Shown here: in pieces, positions 31,273 to 36,435 of the stretch | Layout of the letters: each line of letters starts with the position of its first letter | Numbering within the stretch: position 1 is the first letter of the stretch | NCBI GenBank assembly: GCA_910577935.1 | Contig: CAJTOT010000009.1 | Coordinates: forward strand, 63,566 to 100,000 | Direction of reading: 5' to 3' | Length of the DNA: 36,435 bases | Origin: an uncultured Hungatella sp. | GTDB taxonomy: Bacteria > Bacillota > Clostridia > Lachnospirales > Lachnospiraceae | Translations under genes and position numbers: made by a program | Notes under the pieces: generated by a model | What the model saw: only the letters and a program-made list of their open reading frames with translations | What the model was told of the DNA's origin: nothing | The model's database searches: none

Positions 31273-32235
31273 ATGGCTTCTTCAGGGAGGAGAGTGTCTG
31301 CCTCCAGACTGAGGCGCGCCCTGACGCCCTGGCTCTTTCTGGCGCCCAGCCTGGGGGGAGTGGCGGTATTTATGGGATTTCCGTTTCTGGATGTCCTCAG
31401 CCGCTCCTTCCGGGACGCCATGGGCACCCGGCTGGTGGGGCTGGATAATTACAAGGCTGTGCTGGACAATTCCGCATTCCGCCTGGCGGCGGGGAACACG
31501 GTCAGGTTTCTGGCAGTGTGTATTCCCCTCCTCCTTGTCCTGTCTCTGAGCCTTGCCCTTCTTCTGACTAAGAGGGCGGAGATTTACGGAAAACTTCCTG
31601 CCGATTCCGGGGACAGAGGGGGATGCAGGCTTATACGGACTACCATGGTGCTTCCCATGGCAGTCCCGGCGGCCAGCATGGTATTGATATGGAAGATTCT
31701 GCTGTGTCCGGAGGGTGTCCTGAACCAGGCGCTGACTGCGGCGACGGGAGAACCATGGGAGACGGACTGGGCATTTTCCCCATGGGCATTCCCGGTGCTG
31801 GTGGTAACCTATCTGTGGAAGCACACAGGTTACGATATGATTTTGTGGGTTGCCGGACTCCAGGGGATATCCGGAGATCTGTATGAGGCAGCCAGAATCG
31901 ACGGCGCCGGGGCGTGGCAGGAACTGCGCTATATCACGCTCCCCCAGCTTGGGGGGACTTTCTGCCTGGTGGGAATTCTGTCCCTGGTAAATTCCTTCAG
32001 GGTGTATCGGGAGGCATATCTTCTGGCAGGCTCCTACCCTGATTCTTCCATATATCTGATTCCCCATCTGTTTGCCCACTGGTTTCTCAATCTGGATGTG
32101 CAGAAGATGACCGCGGCGGCGGTGATGATGACCGGGGTGTTTTTGGCGCCGGCGCTGGCTGGACGGATTGTGCAGAGGAAAATCGGGCGGGAAAAGATTG
32201 GACGGAAGAAAGTACGAGGAGGAGAGAGAATGTGA
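31273..32235 (+). CDS. Sugar ABC transporter permease (MalF-like)
   Basis: The 320-residue membrane protein has six predicted helices and the inner-membrane permease EAA motif YEAARIDGAGAWQELRYITLPQL, which contacts the ATPase. The N-terminus LTPWLFLAPSLGGVAVF and GLDNYKAVLDN are typical of CUT1 MalF/UgpA-type subunits. A GTG at 31267 overlaps the previous stop, but ATG 31273, with GGCGGAG upstream, is also good; the two differ by two residues. It overlaps the next permease by 4 nt (GTGA). The substrate cannot be told from sequence. Confidence 0.92.
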   Translation: MASSGRRVSASRLRRALTPWLFLAPSLGGVAVFMGFPFLDVLSRSFRDAMGTRLVGLDNYKAVLDNSAFRLAAGNTVRFLAVCIPLLLVLSLSLALLLTKRAEIYGKLPADSGDRGGCRLIRTTMVLPMAVPAASMVLIWKILLCPEGVLNQALTAATGEPWETDWAFSPWAFPVLVVTYLWKHTGYDMILWVAGLQGISGDLYEAARIDGAGAWQELRYITLPQLGGTFCLVGILSLVNSFRVYREAYLLAGSYPDSSIYLIPHLFAHWFLNLDVQKMTAAAVMMTGVFLAPALAGRIVQRKIGREKIGRKKVRGGERM

Positions 32236-33077
32236 AAGGGCGGCATAGAATTACGGGAATTCTTCTGTTTGGCGTCTGCCTTCTGGTGTGGCTTCCCCTG
32301 CTTCTCATGACCGCGGCGGCGTGGATGCCGGAAGACGAGTTGTACTGGAGATACCTGTCGCCTCTGGGGCTGGGGAGAGACCAGGTGCGGGCGGCGCTGA
32401 TTCCCTCCTATCCCTCCCTGGCGGCCATGAAGGAGCTTCTGGTGTGTTCTCCCGGATTCTTCATCATGTTCTGGAATTCCTGCATACAGGTAATTCCCAT
32501 GGCGGCAGGGCAGCTTCTGGTGGGGGCTCCGGCGGCATGGGCATTCGCCAGATTTCGGTTTTCGGGGAGGAGACAGCTGTTTGGGCTTTATGTGCTGCTT
32601 ATGGTTCTCCCCTTTCAGGTGACACAGGTGTCCAATTACCTGGTTCTGGACCGTCTGAGAATTCTGGACTCCCACATGGGTATGATTCTGCCGGGCATCT
32701 GGTCCACTCTGCCGGTGTTTATCATGACCCGGTCTTTTGAGACGATACCGACGGAGCTGGTGGAGGCGGCATATCTGGACGGAGCCGGGCAGTGGTATAC
32801 ATTTCTCCACATAGGTCTGCCTCTTGGATATCCCGGCATCGCCACGGCGCTGATGCTGACCTTTGTTGACGGGTGGAATGCCCTGGAGCAGCCTCTCACC
32901 TATCTGAAGACGAAAAGCCTGTGGCCTATCTCCCTGTATCTGCCTGACATCGCAAAGGACAAAGCCGCCGTGGCCTTTGCCGCCGCGCTGATCACCTGTC
33001 TCCTGCCGGTTCTCATCTATCTGAACTGTCAGGAGGAGCTGGAGCAGGGCGCTGCCTCGTCGGGTCTGAAACAGTGA
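32232..33077 (+). CDS. Sugar ABC transporter permease (MalG-like)
   Basis: The 281-residue membrane protein has six predicted helices and the EAA motif VEAAYLDGAGQWYTFLHIGLPL. Its ending (TFVDGWNALEQPLTYLKTKSLWPISLYLP) is typical of CUT1 MalG/UgpE-type permeases. It starts with GTG at 32232, overlapping the previous stop by 4 nt; GAGGAGGAGAGAG lies upstream. No ATP-binding subunit follows, so the system probably uses a shared MsmK/MalK-type ATPase encoded elsewhere, as is common in Firmicutes. Confidence 0.92.
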   Translation: MKGRHRITGILLFGVCLLVWLPLLLMTAAAWMPEDELYWRYLSPLGLGRDQVRAALIPSYPSLAAMKELLVCSPGFFIMFWNSCIQVIPMAAGQLLVGAPAAWAFARFRFSGRRQLFGLYVLLMVLPFQVTQVSNYLVLDRLRILDSHMGMILPGIWSTLPVFIMTRSFETIPTELVEAAYLDGAGQWYTFLHIGLPLGYPGIATALMLTFVDGWNALEQPLTYLKTKSLWPISLYLPDIAKDKAAVAFAAALITCLLPVLIYLNCQEELEQGAASSGLKQ

Positions 33078-33092
33078 AAATGAGGTGAGAAA

Positions 33093-34760
33093 ATGATGAG
33101 ACGGCGGCTTTTGACGGCATTTTTTTTATTTATGGTCAGCTGCACGGTGATTTCCCGGGTATATGACAGCGTCACGGTGCCTAAAGTGACGACCACATCG
33201 GCAAAACGGAAATCGGTGGAGACCAGGGTGGAGGGGACGGGAACCGTGAAAGTGAAGGAGAAGAAGTTCTGCTCTGTCTGGCCGGGGCTTCGCGTCAGGC
33301 AGACGGCAGTGATACCGGGCAGCCAGGTGAAAGAGGGCGATGCCCTGTTCTGGTACGACATGGAGTCGATTATGGAGAGGCAGGAAGAACTTCTCAAAGA
33401 GACGGAGAAGATTTCCCTGAACATAGAAAAAGAAGAGATATCCCAGGGAAGCAGCGTGGGGATGACACAGACTGAGACGGCCCGGTGGGAGTTAGACCTG
33501 GCCATGAGGGAGCTGGAGACGGGGCAGAGGGAATATGAAGAAGCACTGGCGCTCCATGAGGAAGAGCTGGAGCAGCTGAGACTCCGGTACGAGGAAGGAC
33601 TTAACCTGGCGGAGGAGGATCTGTGGCAGCAGCAGGAGAGAGATGAGGAGAGCGCCAGGCAGGAGCTGGAGAACGTAAAGGCTTCCGGTGAGGAGGCTTT
33701 GAGGGCCCAGCGCAGGAAGATAGAGGACTTGGAAGACCAGCTTTCCGATCTGTCCGAGGATGAGGAAGAGAGCCGGGAAAGGCTGGAGAGACAGATAGAA
33801 CGGGCCAGGGAGGATCTGGAAAGCATGGCCGATTCCTGGGAGGAGAGAGAGGACACTGCCAGGTATCAGCTGGATTTGATTCAGTTTCAGGAAGACCGAA
33901 TCCGCAAAGGCCAGACCAGCATTCAGGAGACCCGCAGGGAAAATTATGAGGCGGCTGTGAAACAGGAGAAGGAACAGATGAAGGCTGCAGAAAAGAGCCT
34001 GGAGGAGCAGAGAAAGGCCGTGGAACAGGCTCAGTGGCAGCTGGGGGCCGCCCAGAGGGAAGACGCGGCGGCCCAGGTGACCAGAGAACAGCAGCAGAAG
34101 ATTTCCCGGCTCACCGTCAGAGGGCTTGAGCTGGACAAAAAAGAGATAGAGAGGGAATTGGAAAAACTGGAGAAGCTGGCAGAGGCAGGAGGAGAAGTCA
34201 CTGCTTTTTCTGACGGCACGGTGGTGGACATGGAGCTTGTGGAGGGGAAGACAGCCACAGGGGAGGAGCTTTTATCGCTGACAGTGGAAGGAGCCTGGTT
34301 TGAAGGAACATTTTTAAAAGAAGAACAGGCCCTGTCTGTGGGAGACACTCTCCAGATCGCCGTCCCCGGAACTGCCAGGCATGAGGAGGCAGTCATCGGG
34401 CGCATGAATCTGCTGGAAGAGACGGAAGGAATTTTCCAGGCAGAGCTGGTGGGCGGACAGCTGGAACTGGGGACAGTGACCTCCTACTCCTGCGCCAGAC
34501 AGTCGGATTTGTACGACAAGGTGATTCCGCTGTCGGGTCTGAGGAAGGATATGAAGGGGTATTACTGTCTGGTAGCCAGAACCGTGTCCACCATCCTGGG
34601 GGAAGAATTCCGGGCGGAGCGGGTGGACGTGCAGGTGCTGTTTCAGGGGTACCAGGAGGCGGCTATAGACGGAGCCGTCTTTGACAGCGACAGGGTCATC
34701 ACAGGGGAAAACCAGCTGATAGGAGAGGGCAGCCGCGTAAGGCCGGTGTCGGGATTTTAG
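33093..34760 (+). CDS. HlyD-like membrane fusion (adaptor) protein with long coiled coil
   Basis: The 555-residue protein has one N-terminal membrane segment (~5-22). A split barrel-sandwich (lipoyl-like) domain follows: first half GTGTVKVKEKKFCSVWPGLR, VIPGSQVKEGDALFWYD; second half FSDGTVVDMELVEGKTATGEELLSL (~residues 370-395). Between them are ~270 residues of Glu/Arg/Gln-rich coiled coil (e.g. RYEEGLNLAEEDLWQQQERD), much longer than in standard adaptors. A beta-barrel and membrane-proximal region ends the protein. Such adaptors link an inner-membrane exporter to the envelope. It lies 15 nt after the sugar permease gene. No ABC ATPase or full permease is next to it. Start ATG 33093 or 33096. 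Confidence 0.82.
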   Translation: MMRRRLLTAFFLFMVSCTVISRVYDSVTVPKVTTTSAKRKSVETRVEGTGTVKVKEKKFCSVWPGLRVRQTAVIPGSQVKEGDALFWYDMESIMERQEELLKETEKISLNIEKEEISQGSSVGMTQTETARWELDLAMRELETGQREYEEALALHEEELEQLRLRYEEGLNLAEEDLWQQQERDEESARQELENVKASGEEALRAQRRKIEDLEDQLSDLSEDEEESRERLERQIERAREDLESMADSWEEREDTARYQLDLIQFQEDRIRKGQTSIQETRRENYEAAVKQEKEQMKAAEKSLEEQRKAVEQAQWQLGAAQREDAAAQVTREQQQKISRLTVRGLELDKKEIERELEKLEKLAEAGGEVTAFSDGTVVDMELVEGKTATGEELLSLTVEGAWFEGTFLKEEQALSVGDTLQIAVPGTARHEEAVIGRMNLLEETEGIFQAELVGGQLELGTVTSYSCARQSDLYDKVIPLSGLRKDMKGYYCLVARTVSTILGEEFRAERVDVQVLFQGYQEAAIDGAVFDSDRVITGENQLIGEGSRVRPVSGF

Positions 34761-34838
34761 GGATTCGCCTCATTGGCGGAGAATTTTCAATATGTTTAGA
34801 GTAATAGGGAAAAAGAGGCTGGAGGAGGGGAGTGCAGT

Positions 34839-35513
34839 GTGTTGAAAGGAATGAGGGCAGAGCCGGCGGGGATGGAGACGGCAAAGACGAAGACGGCCAT
34901 GGATATTCTTGCCGCCATATTCATGACTGCGGCCATCATCGTCATGGCGGGCATGGCGGCCTGGCAGGCGCTGTTTGCCATGCCGTTCCGGGTGGAGAGA
35001 GACTGCCGGGGACAGGGGGTGGAGGCGGGAACCCTGCGGTCATGGGAAGAGACAGGGAATATGGAAATGCTGGGCCTGGCAGATCTGGCCGGCTGGCGGG
35101 TGGAGCCATGGCAGACAGTGTCCTCCGTCAGCACCCGGCGGCGGCAGCGATCTCAGGTGATCGCGGTGTACGGGGCCATGGAGCTTGTGATGGATACCAG
35201 GACTTTAAGCGGCCGCTGCGGGATGGATGCGGAGGGAGACGGGGAAGAATACTGTGTTCTCAGCCAGGGGCTGGCGGGACATCTGTTCGGCAGCGTGGAC
35301 GTGGCGGGAGAGTGCGTCAGGACAGAGACAGGGCGGTACATAGTGGCCGGCGTGGTGGAATATGAGGGTGATGTGCTGATGGTTCCCACAAAAGAGGGGG
35401 CGATGGACCATATCGCCGTGTTATTCCGGAGCCGGGCGGGGGCGGAGGAGAAGATGGGGAGAGTGATGGAGGGGGTGGGGGTATGCGGAACAGGAGACGC
35501 AGGGGGATTTTGA
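34839..35513 (+). CDS. MacB periplasmic-core-like protein, single membrane segment
   Basis: The 224-residue protein has one N-terminal membrane segment (ILAAIFMTAAIIVMAGMAAWQALFAM) and an external domain with segments like the core domain of MacB/FtsX-type permeases (VIAVYGAMELVMDTRTLSG, CVLSQGLAGHLFGSVDVAGE, IVAGVVEYEGDVLMVPTKEG). GTG 34839 follows GGAGGAGGGGAG. A full MacB-type permease would add three more helices after this domain; here the frame stops at once, so it is either truncated or a stand-alone partner of the adaptor gene upstream. A partial, frameshifted copy lies at 36172-36337. The family call is tentative. Confidence 0.6.
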   Translation: MLKGMRAEPAGMETAKTKTAMDILAAIFMTAAIIVMAGMAAWQALFAMPFRVERDCRGQGVEAGTLRSWEETGNMEMLGLADLAGWRVEPWQTVSSVSTRRRQRSQVIAVYGAMELVMDTRTLSGRCGMDAEGDGEEYCVLSQGLAGHLFGSVDVAGECVRTETGRYIVAGVVEYEGDVLMVPTKEGAMDHIAVLFRSRAGAEEKMGRVMEGVGVCGTGDAGGF

Positions 35514-35580
35514 CAATTTCTGATGGTTATGGATTGAGGGACAAATCCCTGTCTTGGATATGGGCGGGGATTGACCGGGA

Positions 35581-35850
35581 TTATTTATCTCCATAATGGC
35601 CTCTACAGTGAGCGATGTAGAGGCGCCCGCTTTCCATATGGTAGACGAGCCGGTCTTTTTCGTTGATGCGGCGGCTGTATTCGCCCCGCAGATCGCCGGA
35701 GAGGGGTTCGGGTTTCCTGATTCCCTGCATACAGCCGTTCCGCTCGATATCTTGGATGAGCTGGTTGATTCGCTTTAGTGTTTTTTAATCCTGCGTCTGC
35801 CAGTAGAGGTAATCCTCCCAGGCATCATTTGACCATATTTTTTCACTCAT
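35581..35850 (-). pseudogene. YoeB-type toxin with an in-frame stop
   Basis: Read on the minus strand from ATG 35850, the frame gives MSEKIWSNDAWEDYLYWQTQD, a TAA at 35787-35785, then KTLKRINQLIQDIERN, GEYSRRINEKDRLVYHME and YIAHCRGHYGDK to the stop at 35581. This is the whole YoeB (RelE-superfamily mRNA interferase) sequence, including the catalytic-region Glu, Arg, His and C-terminal Tyr. Only one codon is wrong: TAA stands where AAA (Lys) is usual. The toxin is therefore probably inactive unless the stop is read through or is a sequencing error in the adjoining T6 tract. Confidence 0.78.
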
Positions 35851-35930
35851 CGTCCACCTCGATCAGTTCGTGGGCGGTGCCTTTCCCGGCTTTCAGCTCC
35901 TGGACTGGCTTGAAATATATTCTATGGTTC
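35843..35930 (-). pseudogene. C-terminal remnant of a YefM/Phd-type antitoxin
   Basis: On the minus strand, the frame ending in KAGKGTAHELIEVDDE and a TGA at 35845-35843 overlaps the YoeB start by 8 nt (ATGAGTGA), the normal antitoxin-toxin arrangement. Upstream of ~35930 the frame has no antitoxin-like sequence, so the N-terminal ~55-60 residues (DNA-binding part) are missing. The fragment boundary is approximate. Confidence 0.55.
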
Positions 35931-35980
35931 AGGATGGGGATACGTCCCCGGAACGTGCGGCAAAGAGGTTGGGAATTTTT

Positions 35981-35998
35981 CCGGATACCGGTATCCGG
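35981..35998. repeat. Perfect 18-bp palindrome
   Basis: CCGGATACCGGTATCCGG reads the same on both strands. It lies where the antitoxin remnant ends and unrelated sequence begins, so it could be an operator or a recombination junction. Confidence 0.5.
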
Positions 35999-36171
35999 AG
36001 GTATAAAATAATAAAGAGGGATCGTCATGGAGACGGTTCCTTTTTTATACTTTGCTCTGGGAAGCCTGGAACGGAGTTATAAAGAAAATTGTATGAGAAA
36101 GGCGGCGATAAAGCTGCTGCCCTTAGAGGAATTAGAGATGACGGGCAAATCATTGGACTTACAGGCCTGGC

Positions 36172-36337
36172 GGGCTGGCGGACAGTCTCTTCGGCAGTGC
36201 GGATGTAGCGGGGGAGTGCGTCAAGATAGCGGACAAACACTATATAGTGGCAGGCGTGGTAGATGAGGAGTCGGACATCCTGATGATTCCCACCCAGGAG
36301 GGGGGGGATGGACCACATAGCGGCGGCTTTCAGATGA
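36172..36337 (+). pseudogene. Frameshifted fragment of a second MacB-core-like gene
   Basis: The sequence translates as GLADSLFGSADVAGECVK then YIVAGVVDEESDILMIPTQE, closely matching GLAGHLFGSVDVAGECV and YIVAGVVEYEGDVLMVPTKE of the gene at 34839-35513. A run of eight G (36300-36307) then shifts the frame; after the shift MDHIAAAFR and a TGA at 36335-36337 complete the match to MDHIAVLFR. The N-terminal two thirds are missing, so this is a broken partial duplicate. The frame upstream (36094-36171) is not recognised. Confidence 0.72.
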
Positions 36338-36348
36338 ATATATTACAA

Positions 36349-36386
36349 AAAAACAGACCAAAAGGTATAGGTTTTGGTCTGTTTTT
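36349..36386. terminator. Strong bidirectional intrinsic terminator
   Basis: AAAAACAGACCAAAA (36349-36363) pairs perfectly with TTTTGGTCTGTTTTT (36372-36386) around an 8-nt loop, with T runs on both strands. The remaining ~50 nt of the window show no gene. Confidence 0.88.
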
Positions 36387-36435
36387 CTTTTTGCTTAACG
36401 CTTTCAAGATTACTATGAAATTCGCTAAAAGTCAA

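Noticed and set aside
35596..35778. 60-codon plus-strand open frame
   Set aside because: It is antisense to the YoeB remnant, which has clear homology on the minus strand.

Overview
The window looks like a chromosomal segment of a moderately GC-rich Clostridia of the Lachnospiraceae type (Enterocloster/Lachnoclostridium-like). The evidence is AGGAGG-type ribosome binding sites, frequent GTG/TTG starts, a class of choline/cell-wall-binding repeat protein, a T-box leader, an AspRS+GatCAB route to Asn-tRNA, and CUT1 sugar ABC genes. No rRNA, tRNA or CRISPR array was seen. Species assignment is inference.

Layout. 1-5.6 kb is amino-acid metabolism: the end of ilvD, ilvB, then serC-serA (4-nt overlap) and a DUF1015 gene, closed by a terminator. 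5.7-7.2 kb (minus strand) has a zinc-ribbon/coiled-coil protein and a secreted cell-wall-binding-repeat protein. 7.4-9.9 kb has a small gene broken by a one-base deletion, then a PadR regulator, a HAAS-domain membrane protein and a Glu/Gly-rich membrane-anchored protein, with a clear promoter/operator. 10-12.7 kb has mntP (minus strand), then a CCG-type cysteine-rich protein followed by a HipA-like kinase.

12.8-14.7 kb is a decayed island: an XRE regulator interrupted by a stop, a frameshifted tyrosine-recombinase-like gene that also lacks catalytic residues, and the first ~80 codons of a DUF1972 glycosyltransferase. It resembles the leftover 5' end of a polysaccharide locus. 14.8-21.8 kb is the transamidation operon: a T-box leader whose specifier loop carries GAAC (overlapping Glu GAA and Asn AAC codons), an archaeal-type AspRS, a large hairpin and 50-bp repeats, gatC, gatA, gatB and a type-Ic aspartate aminotransferase. 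These genes make and use Asp and Glu for charging tRNA(Asn)/tRNA(Gln).

21.8-26.5 kb has GtrA, a YfhO-type membrane protein with an unusual acidic tail, and argH. 26.5-28.5 kb (minus strand) is an OmpR-type two-component system. 28.9-33.1 kb is a sugar ABC uptake operon (lipoprotein and two permeases, no ATPase). 33.1-35.5 kb has a HlyD-like adaptor and a MacB-core-like protein. 35.5-36.4 kb is a second decayed region: a YoeB toxin with an internal stop, the tail of its antitoxin, and a frameshifted partial copy of the MacB-core-like gene, ending in a strong terminator.
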